The notes beneath the pieces are model-generated. The model ran no database searches. It was not told the DNA's origin and saw only the letters and a list, made by a program, of their open reading frames with translations. Source: Conexivisphaerales archaeon (lineage in GTDB: Archaea; Thermoproteota; Nitrososphaeria; Conexivisphaerales; DTJL01). From it: a stretch of DNA of 64,000 nucleotides. Shown piece by piece: positions 8,570 through 17,155 of the stretch. Position 1 is the first letter of the stretch, and every line of letters begins with the position of its first letter. The translations under genes were made by a program, and so were the position numbers. The stretch lies in assembly GCA_038728585.1 (NCBI GenBank), contig JAVYTR010000004.1, positions 1-64,000 of the forward strand. The letters are read 5' to 3'.

Positions 8570-9196
8570 ATGAGCACGGAAAAAGCTTCAGAAGTCCTTG
8601 CGCATACGATAAGAAGACTCTACAACAGAGGACTTGTGTCAGGAGTGGGCGGCAACGCCAGTCTGATTCTTCCTGGCAGAAAAGAGATAATCATAACCCC
8701 GTCAGGTTATTTCAAGGGAGGAGTTGAAAAAGGAGATGTTCTTAGAGTGTCTATCGACGGGAAACTGCTGCAGAAGGGCATACCATCGAGCGACCTGCCA
8801 ACCCATCTGGTTGTATACAGAATGAGGGAAGATGTTAATGCCATAGTTCATGGACACCCTGCAAAGGCTGTAGCGATGATAACTTCTGATATTGAGATAC
8901 CAGCCATGACGCCAGAGCATGCTGTGCTGATAAAGGCGATAAAGGTTATTGACTTTGCAGCTCCTGGAAGAGAATGCGCTGAAGCTGTACAGAAAGTCCT
9001 TGACAGGGAGACAGATGTGATAGGAGTCAAGAACCATGGATTCTTTGCATTTGGTAAGGACCTTCATGATGCAGCTTCAAAGATCGAAGTGCTGGAGGAG
9101 ACTGCAAGGATATATTCGTCTATGAGGCAGTTTGGAAGGGTTTCTCCTCTAAGCAAGGAAGAAGTAGAAAGAATCAGAAGAGTGTACAAAAAATAG
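8570..9196 (+). CDS. class II aldolase/adducin family protein (fuculose-phosphate aldolase-like)
   Basis: About 208 residues covering the full domain: VSGVGGNASLILPG (phosphate loop), ITPSGY, then the Zn-binding VHGHPAKAVA and the late NHGFFAFGKDL with a further His. These match L-fuculose/ribulose-phosphate aldolases, which cleave sugar phosphates to dihydroxyacetone phosphate and an aldehyde. The actual substrate is unclear. In-frame starts exist at 8561 (GTG), 8564 and 8570 (ATG). TTATATTC centred at 8543 puts a leaderless start at 8570. Confidence 0.87.
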   Translation: MSTEKASEVLAHTIRRLYNRGLVSGVGGNASLILPGRKEIIITPSGYFKGGVEKGDVLRVSIDGKLLQKGIPSSDLPTHLVVYRMREDVNAIVHGHPAKAVAMITSDIEIPAMTPEHAVLIKAIKVIDFAAPGRECAEAVQKVLDRETDVIGVKNHGFFAFGKDLHDAASKIEVLEETARIYSSMRQFGRVSPLSKEEVERIRRVYKK

Positions 9197-9200
9197 GTTG

Positions 9201-9557
9201 TTAACTCAGCTTGACCAGCTGCTGGCCTTCCCCAGCTGGAGATATTACCACAGCTGTACCAAACGCTATTATTTCGTCCATTGTATTGCCTATCTCCGTT
9301 GAGTCGAACATTACGCTTATCACAGCATTCGCTCCTAAAGACTCTGCATGCTGCGCAAGTCTGTCGAGCGCCTGCTGCCTTGCCTGGTGAGCCATCTCGG
9401 TATATTCAACAATCTCCCCGCCGGCAAGAGTCCTAAGGCCTGCGATTATGTTACCACCCAGTCCCCTTGACCTGACAGTAATTCCGTAAACCAAGCCTAT
9501 CACTTTATCAACCTTGTAGCCAGGCACATAATTTGTGGTGAATAGAGAAACAGCCAT
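9201..9557 (-). CDS. YbjQ/UPF0145 family protein
   Basis: 118 residues, the standard family length. Typical features are TTNYVPGYKVDKVIGLVYG at the start, SRGLGGNIIAGLRTLAGGEI in the middle and ARQQALDRLAQHAESLGANAV before the final beta strand. The family forms pentameric small beta-rich proteins with no firm function; heavy-metal binding has been suggested. It converges on the aldolase gene, with 4 bases between them. Confidence 0.9.
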   Translation of the reverse strand: MAVSLFTTNYVPGYKVDKVIGLVYGITVRSRGLGGNIIAGLRTLAGGEIVEYTEMAHQARQQALDRLAQHAESLGANAVISVMFDSTEIGNTMDEIIAFGTAVVISPAGEGQQLVKLS

Positions 9558-10010
9558 AGCAGAATCAACCTGGTCTAGGGTATTATAGGTTTACTGATAT
9601 CAATCGACCATTTAAAGCATCGCTGAACATAGAATGGGTTTCAATGACTGCAAAATTAGGGCTTTATACGATTCTGCTTTTTTTGACTTGATTTTTTATC
9701 GTTTATGTTAAGGATTCTGCTCTCGGCTGTGGAAGGTATCGTCTCTCCACTTTCTGCAAGTGGGTCGTTGTTCGGGTTCGAAAGATCCTATGAACCCCAT
9801 ATGAAGCGAAAATCTGAACTTTGTATGCAAAAAATAGATATCTTTTGACTCAAAAGACTGGTTTGGCAGGTGAATTATTGTGTTGAGCAGGTTACAGAAA
9901 TTTCTATGATTTGTATAATCTATTGTAGAGCGCTATGATTAAGCTGATATATTTTAACTGTGGATGCGGGTAAAACTTAAATGAGGCATGACCAATAAAA
10001 ACGGTTTAGG
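9558..10010. other. intergenic region upstream of acetyl-CoA synthetase
   Basis: No coding sequence seen in 453 bases. A GGGTTC (9774-9779) / GAACCC (9792-9797) inverted repeat could make a small hairpin. An A/T-rich AAACTTAAAT near 9972-9981 is the likely TATA box for the gene starting at 10011. The length suggests room for activator sites, but none is recognisable. Confidence 0.4.
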
Positions 10011-11996
10011 ATGTCTGTAAACTGGGCGTTACCTTTTGACGAAAAGATCCTCCCTGAAGACAAAAGAAAAGTTATTGATATACAGACATACCATGAAATA
10101 CACAAGAAGAGTATAAACAGCTACAGGGACTTCTGGGCAGATGTGGCAAAAGAGCTTGAGTGGTACAAGCCATGGGAGAAAGTACTTAATGATTCTAACC
10201 CACCGTTTTACAAGTGGTTCGCAGGAGGAGAGCTAAACGCTACCTATCTGTGCGTAGATAGGCATGCGAAGACATGGAGAAAGAACAAAGTGGCAATTCT
10301 ATGGGAAGGTGAGCCTGTAGAAAGAGGAGTGCCCAAAGAGGTTAGGAAGATCACATATGGTGAACTGTACAGGCAAGTTAACAGAGTAGCTTACATGCTA
10401 AAGACTGTGTACGGGCTGAAGAAAGGAGATATGATAGGAATTTATCTTCCCATGATACCAGAGCTTCCAATAGTGATGCTAGCAGCTTCAAGGCTTGGCA
10501 TTACATACAGTGTTGTCTTTTCAGGCTTTAGCGCTGATGCAATAGCAGAGAGAATGAACGATGCTGAGGCCAAGTTGATAATAACCGCAGATGGAGGATG
10601 GAGAGCAGGCAAAGTCGTTCCTTTAAAGGCTATAGTTGACGAAGCGCTGAAGAAGACTACAACAGTTCGAAATGTCCTTGTGGTGAAGAGAATAGGAAAC
10701 GAGGTTAATATGCAAAAGGGAAGGGATGCATACTTTGAAGAAGTTCTAGAAACGATTCCGATTAACGCTACTGTCGAGCCTGTGAGCGTGAAATCTGAAG
10801 ACATTCTGTACGTGCTTTACACTTCTGGCACGACTGGTAAACCAAAGGGACAGGTGCATGATGTGGGAGGCTATCTTACATTATTGCATGCAACTATGAA
10901 GTGGGTATTCGACATAAGGGACGATGATGTATACTGGTGCACAGCAGACATAGGCTGGGTTACGGGGCATTCGTACATTGTGTACGGTCCACTTATGGAG
11001 GGGGCAACAACGCTCATGTTCGAAGGCTCATTGACTTATCCTGAGCCAGATAGGTGGGTTTCGATAATAGAAAGGCATGGAGTGAATGTGCTGTACACAT
11101 CTCCTACAGCTATAAGAGGATGGATGAAGTTTGGACCTGAATGGGTTACCAAGCATGATACATCATCAGTAAGGCTGATGCATTCAGTTGGAGAGCCGAT
11201 AAACCCAGAAGCATTCAGGTGGTTCTATAAATACGTAGGACGGGAAAAGATACCGTTTGGCAGTACATGGTGGATGACTGAGACAGGTGGAATACTGATA
11301 AGCCATCTGCCTGGATTATACCTAGTTCCCATGAAGCCGGGAACTAATGGACATCCTATTCTCGGAATAGATGCTGACGTAGTGAACGAGAACGGTATAC
11401 CTCAAAAAGCTGAAGAAAGAGGCTACCTAGTCATAAAGAATCCCTGGCCTGGAATGCCTCTTACGATATACAAAGACCCAGAAAGGTTCAAGCAGGTATA
11501 CTACAGCAGGTTCAACGGGTATTTCTATACATCAGATTACGCGGTCAAGGATAAAGATGGATACTTCTGGATACTGGGTAGAGCTGACGAAGTGATAAAG
11601 GTTGCTGGTCACAGACTTGGTACTTATGAGCTGGAATCTGCTCTGATACAGCATAGTGCCGTTGCAGAGGCTGCAGTGGTAGGAGTACCTGATGAAGTAA
11701 AAGGAGAAGTGCCTGTCGCATTTGTTATTCTGAGGCAAGGGAATGAAGCAAGCGAAAAGTTGACCAAGGAGCTTAATCAGTGGGTAAGAGAAAAGGTAGG
11801 TCCTATAGCCTCTTTGCAAAATGTATTCTTTGTGTCAAAGCTTCCAAAGACCAGAAGTGCAAAGATAATGAGGAGAGTTGTACAGGCAGTAGCAGTGGGG
11901 AAGCCTGTCGGCGATGTAACAACGCTTGAAGACCAGGCTTCGGTAGATGAGGTAAAGAAGGCCTATACCGAACTACAAAGAGAAGTATCCAGATAG
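10011..11996 (+). CDS. acs: acetyl-CoA synthetase (AMP-forming)
   Basis: 661 residues, full length for ACS. It activates acetate with ATP and CoA to acetyl-CoA through acetyl-AMP. Visible motifs: the adenylate loop LYTSGTTGKPKG (~residues 269-280), GWVTGHSYIVYGPL, the acetate-pocket TWWMTETGG (Trp limits substrate size), the hinge YFWILGRADEVIKVAGHR, and the C-terminal catalytic Lys in PKTRSAKIMRR (~617). Other short-chain acids are possible. With PEP carboxykinase and FBPA/P in the window it fits acetate assimilation. Confidence 0.95.
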   Translation: MSVNWALPFDEKILPEDKRKVIDIQTYHEIHKKSINSYRDFWADVAKELEWYKPWEKVLNDSNPPFYKWFAGGELNATYLCVDRHAKTWRKNKVAILWEGEPVERGVPKEVRKITYGELYRQVNRVAYMLKTVYGLKKGDMIGIYLPMIPELPIVMLAASRLGITYSVVFSGFSADAIAERMNDAEAKLIITADGGWRAGKVVPLKAIVDEALKKTTTVRNVLVVKRIGNEVNMQKGRDAYFEEVLETIPINATVEPVSVKSEDILYVLYTSGTTGKPKGQVHDVGGYLTLLHATMKWVFDIRDDDVYWCTADIGWVTGHSYIVYGPLMEGATTLMFEGSLTYPEPDRWVSIIERHGVNVLYTSPTAIRGWMKFGPEWVTKHDTSSVRLMHSVGEPINPEAFRWFYKYVGREKIPFGSTWWMTETGGILISHLPGLYLVPMKPGTNGHPILGIDADVVNENGIPQKAEERGYLVIKNPWPGMPLTIYKDPERFKQVYYSRFNGYFYTSDYAVKDKDGYFWILGRADEVIKVAGHRLGTYELESALIQHSAVAEAAVVGVPDEVKGEVPVAFVILRQGNEASEKLTKELNQWVREKVGPIASLQNVFFVSKLPKTRSAKIMRRVVQAVAVGKPVGDVTTLEDQASVDEVKKAYTELQREVSR

Positions 11997-12098
11997 AATT
12001 TTTCGACAATCCAAACTAAAAACTGAGGTTCAAACCCCACTCACAGCAATACGTATCTAAACTAAACTTTAAAGCCACTGTCTTCAACTGCCTGCCAT

Positions 12099-13763
12099 AT
12101 GCCTTCTGCCTATGATGCTGTTGTAGACCTGGCAAAGAGAAGAGGCTTTTTCTGGCCTGCGTATGAGACGTACGGAGGATCTGCTGGGCTTTACGTTCTA
12201 GGAAACCTTGGGGTTAAACTGGCAGATAAAATAGTGAGAACATGGAAAGAAGTGTTTGTCAGAAAAAACGACTTTGCCGAAGTTGATACTCCAAATCTTG
12301 TTCCTGAAGCAATACTTCAGGCTTCGGGTCATGTATCCAACTTCAAAGACCCTATGGCTGAATGCCAGAATTGTCATAGGCGTTTCAGGGCAGACCATCT
12401 GGCAGCTGAGGCAGGAGTGAAGGTTGCTCATACCAGAGATTTACCAGAACTTCTGCAGCGAATCAAGTGCCCAACATGTGGAAAAATTGCAGGATGGATC
12501 ATCTCCGACTTCCTGACGATGTTTGAAACCAGGCTAGGGCCTTACGCAAATGCCAAAGGCTATCTTAGACCTGAAACGGCTCAGGGTATATTTGTCGAAT
12601 TCAAGAGGATATTTGAAACAGAGAGAGAAAGGCTGCCAATAGGAGTGGCTCAGGTGGGTAGAGGCTTCAGAAATGAAATTTCTCCGAGGCAGGGGCTGGT
12701 AAGGCTTAGAGAATTCAGGATGCTTGAGGTTGAACTATTCTTCGACCCTGAAAACCCGGGTTGTGGAATGCTTAATCCCTTGACTCTTGAAACAAAAATA
12801 AGAATCATAGCAGGCGAAGGAGAAGAAAAGGATGTATCTGCATCTCTAGGTGAGGCTGTCAAGTCAGGAAGGATTGTAAACGAATGGATGGCATACATGA
12901 TTCTTATGGCTCAGGAATTTCTGATAAAGATAGGAGTGCCGAGGGAAGCGATAAGGTTCAGGGAGGTTGCGGAAGAGGAAAGAGCTCATTACTCAAGACA
13001 GACTTTTGACGTTGAGGTTAGCATAGATGGCTTTGGATGGTTAGAGGTTGCAGGAATAGCTTACAGAACAGATTTCGACCTTACTGCGCATATGAAAGCA
13101 ACAGGAAGCGATTACTCAGTAGCTGTCCCTCTGCAAAGACCATTAAAGGAGAAGCTTAAGACCTGGGGAATAAATGTAGAGAAACTGAAGCAAGCATATC
13201 CTGAAAAATGGAAGGATATAATGGCGGAGTATTCAAAGTTCAAGGATAGAAAGGGCGAGCCTCCTGAAATTATGGCAGGTGTCAAGATCGATAAGAGCGT
13301 ATATTTTATCAAGGAGGAGGTTGCCGAAATAATGCACAGGAAATTCATTCCGCACGTAGTAGAGCCGAGTTTTGGTCTTGAGAGGCTGATGCTTGCATCT
13401 CTCTGCCACAGCTACAGAGAGAAAGAAGAAAGGGTGATACTTTCTCTGCCTCCTTATCTCTCTCCTGTGTCAGTCTGCGTCTTTCCCCTTGTTTCAAACG
13501 ATGAGATGATAAAGGTTGCAAGGGATTATGAAAGAAGACTGAAGGGCGCAGGGTTTGATACGTTCTATGATGAATCAGGCACCATAGGGAGAAGATACGC
13601 AAGAGCTGATGAGATAGGGACGCCTCTCTGCATAACTGTTGACAACCAGACTTTGCAGGACCAAACAGTAACCTTCAGGGACAGGGATTCATGGAAGCAG
13701 TACAGGGTAGAATCAGCAAATCTGGAGGAAGAGGTTGCAAGGGTGATTTATCAGGTCAGATGA
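12099..13763 (+). CDS. glyS: glycyl-tRNA synthetase (archaeal/eukaryal dimeric type)
   Basis: 554 residues. Class II synthetase charging tRNA-Gly. It begins with the typical RRGFFWPAYETYGGSAGLY, has a Zn-ribbon-like insert (CQNCHRRF...CPTCGK), motif 2 around GRGFRNEISPRQGLVRLREF, motif 3 in PSFGLERLMLA, and a C-terminal anticodon-binding domain (DTFYDESGTIGRRYARADE). CTTTAAAG about 30 bases before the ATG suggests a short-leader or leaderless transcript. The last 8 bases overlap the convergent transporter gene. Confidence 0.96.
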   Translation: MPSAYDAVVDLAKRRGFFWPAYETYGGSAGLYVLGNLGVKLADKIVRTWKEVFVRKNDFAEVDTPNLVPEAILQASGHVSNFKDPMAECQNCHRRFRADHLAAEAGVKVAHTRDLPELLQRIKCPTCGKIAGWIISDFLTMFETRLGPYANAKGYLRPETAQGIFVEFKRIFETERERLPIGVAQVGRGFRNEISPRQGLVRLREFRMLEVELFFDPENPGCGMLNPLTLETKIRIIAGEGEEKDVSASLGEAVKSGRIVNEWMAYMILMAQEFLIKIGVPREAIRFREVAEEERAHYSRQTFDVEVSIDGFGWLEVAGIAYRTDFDLTAHMKATGSDYSVAVPLQRPLKEKLKTWGINVEKLKQAYPEKWKDIMAEYSKFKDRKGEPPEIMAGVKIDKSVYFIKEEVAEIMHRKFIPHVVEPSFGLERLMLASLCHSYREKEERVILSLPPYLSPVSVCVFPLVSNDEMIKVARDYERRLKGAGFDTFYDESGTIGRRYARADEIGTPLCITVDNQTLQDQTVTFRDRDSWKQYRVESANLEEEVARVIYQVR

Positions 13764-15009
13764 TGGTGTACAAAAGGTATGCATTAAGTGCAAGGATCAC
13801 TACTGCAGACAGGTAACCCAGGTAGCTTAGAAGCTTTCCGTTGGTGAATTCGCCCATAATGCTCCTCTTGGAAGTGAATATGACGAGAGGCAGCATGGGT
13901 AGAGGTAACATCAGGCTGAGGATAACTTGACTATAAACTAGGAGCTGCAAGGGCTGGAATCCCAATAGGATAGCTGCTGTTGTTGGAATGACGTTGATAA
14001 ATCTAGTGACAAGTCTCCTGAGGATAGGGTTAAATCTGGCACCGAGAAGACCCTCCATTACAGCTTGACCTGATAAAGTACCTGTTATCGAAGAGGAAAG
14101 GCCAGATGCTAGAAGCGTTACGCCGAATATTGTGGCTGCAACAGGGCCGAAGAGTGGTCTAAGAATGTGGTATGCTTCAGTGACACTCTGCACATTACTG
14201 TAGTTCGGATAGAATACGCTTGCAGCTAGCACCATGATGGCAACGTTAACAAGAGCTGCAACACCGAGCAGTATCGCTGTTTCTGCTAGATGCAACTTCA
14301 TCAGCTCCTTCCTGTCAGCCCCGAAGCCGTTGTTCAGCTTGCTCTTAGTCAGCCAGGAATGCACATACACCGCATGGGGCATCACGGTTGCTCCTATTAT
14401 CCCTACACCTACAAGTATCGTCTGGGAATTGACATCAGGATAGACCGAATGTATCAGTATCTGAGAAGGATCTGCACCAGCAACGAACAGCTCATAGAGA
14501 AACCCTAGACCTATTATGGAGACCCAAAGGGCAAAGAGGCTTTCTACAACCCTGAACCTTCTGGAAGATACTGCCAGTATTATCAGCACATCAAGAGCTC
14601 CAAAGATGGAGCCAATCAGCAGAGGTACTCCAAAAAGTATGTTCAGAGCCAGAACAGTACCAAGATACTCTGCCAGGTCTGTTGATGCTATCGCCACTTC
14701 AGATGCAAGCCAGTAGGGTATTGTGTATTCTTTCCTATTTCCCAGACTGAGCCTTATCTGCTCAGCTAGGTCTCTGCCTGTAGCTATTCCGAATTTTCCA
14801 GAGAGATATTGAAAAAGCATTGCCATCAGGCTTGCCAGCCATACCAGCCATAGCAGGTCGTAATTGAACCTGGCTCCACCTGCTAAATCTGTCCCATAAT
14901 TCCCTGGGTCCATGTAGGCTACACTTACTATCAGTGCTGGACCGCTATACTTTAGCAGTCTTGTGATGAAATGCTCCTCCTTCTTCTGGGGCTGTATCTG
15001 GCTGCGCAA
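13756..15009 (-). CDS. mntH: Nramp family divalent metal (Mn2+/Fe2+) transporter
   Basis: 417 residues, about 11 membrane segments. The metal-site signature in TM1 is intact (SVAYMDPGNYGTDLAGGA: Asp and Asn of DPGN), as is the TM6 MPHAVYVHS motif, so it should be a proton-coupled Mn2+/Fe2+ importer. The start is TTG at 15009; the minus-strand box GTTATATGC centred near 15036 places transcription start at that codon. It is divergent from a DtxR-family regulator 95 bases away, the classic arrangement of a regulated manganese transporter. Confidence 0.92.
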   Translation of the reverse strand: MRSQIQPQKKEEHFITRLLKYSGPALIVSVAYMDPGNYGTDLAGGARFNYDLLWLVWLASLMAMLFQYLSGKFGIATGRDLAEQIRLSLGNRKEYTIPYWLASEVAIASTDLAEYLGTVLALNILFGVPLLIGSIFGALDVLIILAVSSRRFRVVESLFALWVSIIGLGFLYELFVAGADPSQILIHSVYPDVNSQTILVGVGIIGATVMPHAVYVHSWLTKSKLNNGFGADRKELMKLHLAETAILLGVAALVNVAIMVLAASVFYPNYSNVQSVTEAYHILRPLFGPVAATIFGVTLLASGLSSSITGTLSGQAVMEGLLGARFNPILRRLVTRFINVIPTTAAILLGFQPLQLLVYSQVILSLMLPLPMLPLVIFTSKRSIMGEFTNGKLLSYLGYLSAVVILALNAYLLYTII

Positions 15010-15103
15010 TTACATGTTGGTAGATATTAGATGCATATAACTTTTTTTGATTTGACTAAAGTTGCAAAGCCGTATCTCCTTAAATACTTGTCTGAGACAG
15101 CTT
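15010..15103. promoter_or_regulatory. divergent promoter region, Mn transporter / DtxR regulator
   Basis: Holds two opposed TATA-like boxes: GTTATATGC on the minus strand (15032-15040) for the Nramp gene and TTAAATA on the plus strand (15080-15086) for the regulator. A metal-regulated operator is expected between them, but I cannot point to a convincing palindrome. Confidence 0.55.
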
Positions 15104-15532
15104 ATGTTATTGACTGCAAGGCTCCTTTACAGGCCCTCAAGGGGCAAAAGCGGCAAGCAGGCTGCTGTTGAAGATTATGTGGAAGTGATAAACCATCTCA
15201 TAAAGGAGAAGGGCTATGCTTCTCAATCTGATGTTGCCGAAAGGCTTGGAGTTAGCCCGCCCAGCGTATCTTCTATGCTAAGGAAGCTGCATGAAAGAGG
15301 ATACGTTTCTCACGTGAAGTATAGAGGTGTTGCTTTGACTGATGAAGGAAAGAAGTTGGCAGAGAGGATGGAGAAGAGGCACATGATCCTTGCAGAATTC
15401 TTCACGACCATAGGTGTAGGAAAGGATATTGCAATGGAGGATGCTGAGCATATAGAACACTATCTGCACAAGGAGACGGTTCAGAAGATAGCTGAGCTGA
15501 CAAAGAAGCTAAAGGGCCAGTTGAAGGGCTAA
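15104..15532 (+). CDS. DtxR/MntR family metal-dependent regulator
   Basis: 142 residues from ATG 15104. The N-terminal winged helix (VEDYVEVINHLIKEKGYASQSDVAERLGVSPPSVSSMLRKL) is highly typical of MntR/DtxR. The dimerisation domain carries metal-ligand-like His/Glu residues (EKRHMILAEFF, MEDAEHIEHYLHKETVQKI). There is no SH3-like C-terminal domain, so it is MntR-sized. It probably represses the divergent Nramp gene when Mn2+ or Fe2+ is replete. TTAAATA sits 21 bases before the ATG, so a TTG at 15110 is an alternative start. Confidence 0.9.
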   Translation: MLLTARLLYRPSRGKSGKQAAVEDYVEVINHLIKEKGYASQSDVAERLGVSPPSVSSMLRKLHERGYVSHVKYRGVALTDEGKKLAERMEKRHMILAEFFTTIGVGKDIAMEDAEHIEHYLHKETVQKIAELTKKLKGQLKG

Positions 15533-16312
15533 AGCTACAAAAGCTGCAAATGAAGCAGAAAGTATGTTCACTGCGTTGTTTCCTATCCATGACAGGCCCT
15601 TAACTCTTCTTGCCTTTTCGGAGCAGTGCACAGACTTTTCTGTTTTCTGACCGCAGACCTGACAGATATAGTAGCCCTGCAAAGTTGCCCCGAGCAGGCT
15701 GTCTATGTTGGACCCAAGCATACCTGCGATAACTGTAACTATCACGTATCGAAATTCTATTATCCCCATGAGATAGGCAAGAATACCAAAAACTACTGAG
15801 CCTATCAGCTCTGCAAACAGACCTAGTAAGGTTATACCCCCGCTTCTTCCAGGCTCAACTTCAAGAAAAGGATTGGCTATGTAATGTGGTTTATTTTTAC
15901 TCAGTAAACCTATTTCTGTAGCAAGTGTATCTGAAAGAGATGAAGCTATAGATGCAACAAAGAGAACTTCAAGTAAAGGGTCCCTGAAAATCCAGTACAG
16001 AAACGCGAAGAGGCTTGCAAGACTACCGTTTGCCAGTACATTTTTCGCCCCTCTTGCTCCACCCTTCTCTTCGGCGGCGTTCAGCTTTGACTTGAAGCTG
16101 TACCTGAACCTCGTTGCCAGAGTTGCAACAGCAAAGAAGAGAATCAGATAGACAACCCAAGTCCATCCTGCAGTCAAACCCACGACTGCTCCCATAATGA
16201 ATGCAGCCAATGTGCCACCAGTATCTGTAGCTCTATACCTGTAGGATGCTAAGGATATCGATGCAAGTAATGCTAGGCCTAACAGGTCAAGACCCAGCTG
16301 CAGCGCCAGCAT
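15509..16312 (-). CDS. DUF92 integral membrane protein (VTE6-like)
   Basis: 267 residues with ~6-7 membrane segments and the DUF92/TIGR00297 signatures: ATDTGGTLAAFIMG, FALAT-like VATLATRFRY, SLSDTLATEIGLLS and GRSGGITLLG. Plant and cyanobacterial relatives (VTE6) are phytyl-phosphate kinases; a prenyl-phosphate kinase role here is inference. A soluble loop with CQVCGQKTEKSVHC near residue 220 could bind Zn. The 3' end overlaps the convergent DtxR gene by 24 bases. Confidence 0.87.
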   Translation of the reverse strand: MLALQLGLDLLGLALLASISLASYRYRATDTGGTLAAFIMGAVVGLTAGWTWVVYLILFFAVATLATRFRYSFKSKLNAAEEKGGARGAKNVLANGSLASLFAFLYWIFRDPLLEVLFVASIASSLSDTLATEIGLLSKNKPHYIANPFLEVEPGRSGGITLLGLFAELIGSVVFGILAYLMGIIEFRYVIVTVIAGMLGSNIDSLLGATLQGYYICQVCGQKTEKSVHCSEKARRVKGLSWIGNNAVNILSASFAAFVALALQLAL

Positions 16313-16363
16313 ATGGAGGGCAGAATGGATGGGGTTTATACACAGTTCGGTTTTATGATATGA

Positions 16364-17059
16364 TTATTCTGCCATTGACCTGAGAGCAGCTATAACTTCC
16401 TCTTGGCTGTATGAATCGGTAGATGCAAGTATCAGTCTCTCCTTCTCCGCTAATTCGATTGCTAAGCTATCAACCTGCTTGATACCATGGATAACAACCA
16501 TCCTAGGCTTCAAAGGGGAGACCCTCACCGCAACCATGGGGCTTCTTCCCAGACCAACCTTTGTGAACACAACCACCCTTTCCGTGCTAGCACCATATAT
16601 TTTGTAAAATTCTGTGCCTGATAGTGCATATATTGTCCTCAAGCTGTCCAAAACTGTATATCCGAAGAGAAGCCTTTCAAGTTGCTCCTTACCAGTCAGC
16701 ACTTCGCATCGGAGTGACTCGACAACTCTCCTGGCAGGTATTGGGTCAGAGTATTCGCCTATGGAGAGGATCGCACCAGCTTCGTTCACAAAGGGGGCTG
16801 AAGAAAGAAGCTTTCCTTCTCTTTTATCCAGCTCTATGAGGGCGCTGACAAACCTTTTGAGAAAAGTAGAGCCGGGTGATTTCCTTCTTCCGTTCTCGTA
16901 ATCGCTCAGCACCGAAGGAGATATTTTCATCTTTCTTGCCAGTTCAGCCTGGGCTATCCCTGCCTTCTCCCTCCATGCCTTCATCGCCTTGCCAGGGTTC
17001 TGGCTGAGCGCAAGCTGACCTGCCATTTTAATTATCAGTTCGTCATAAGGCTCCTGCAT
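16364..17059 (-). CDS. XRE-type HTH regulator, archaeal COG1709-like
   Basis: 231 residues from ATG 17059. Residues ~28-75 are a Cro/C1 HTH (WREKAGIAQAELARKMKISPSVLSDYENGRRKSPG). The ~150 residues after it form a conserved archaeal domain of unknown role with FLKRFVSALIELDK and VAVRVSPLKPRMVVIHGIK. An ATG eight codons upstream (17083) overlaps the TATA-like TTAAATA of the same strand, so the internal start is preferred. It precedes the HerA-NurA genes but is on a separate transcript downstream of them; target unknown. Confidence 0.82.
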   Translation of the reverse strand: MQEPYDELIIKMAGQLALSQNPGKAMKAWREKAGIAQAELARKMKISPSVLSDYENGRRKSPGSTFLKRFVSALIELDKREGKLLSSAPFVNEAGAILSIGEYSDPIPARRVVESLRCEVLTGKEQLERLLFGYTVLDSLRTIYALSGTEFYKIYGASTERVVVFTKVGLGRSPMVAVRVSPLKPRMVVIHGIKQVDSLAIELAEKERLILASTDSYSQEEVIAALRSMAE

Positions 17060-17155
17060 CACTGCGTCATTTGACGTATGCATATTTAACGATTGCCATA
17101 CGTAACCTGTTTTACTTGGAGAAAAAGCGTTAAATAAGATTCTTCTCTTTCGTTT

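Noticed and set aside
9774-9797. GGGTTC/GAACCC hairpin as an RNA element of acs
   Set aside because: Short arms, long loop and more than 200 bases from the gene; no T-loop or riboswitch consensus.
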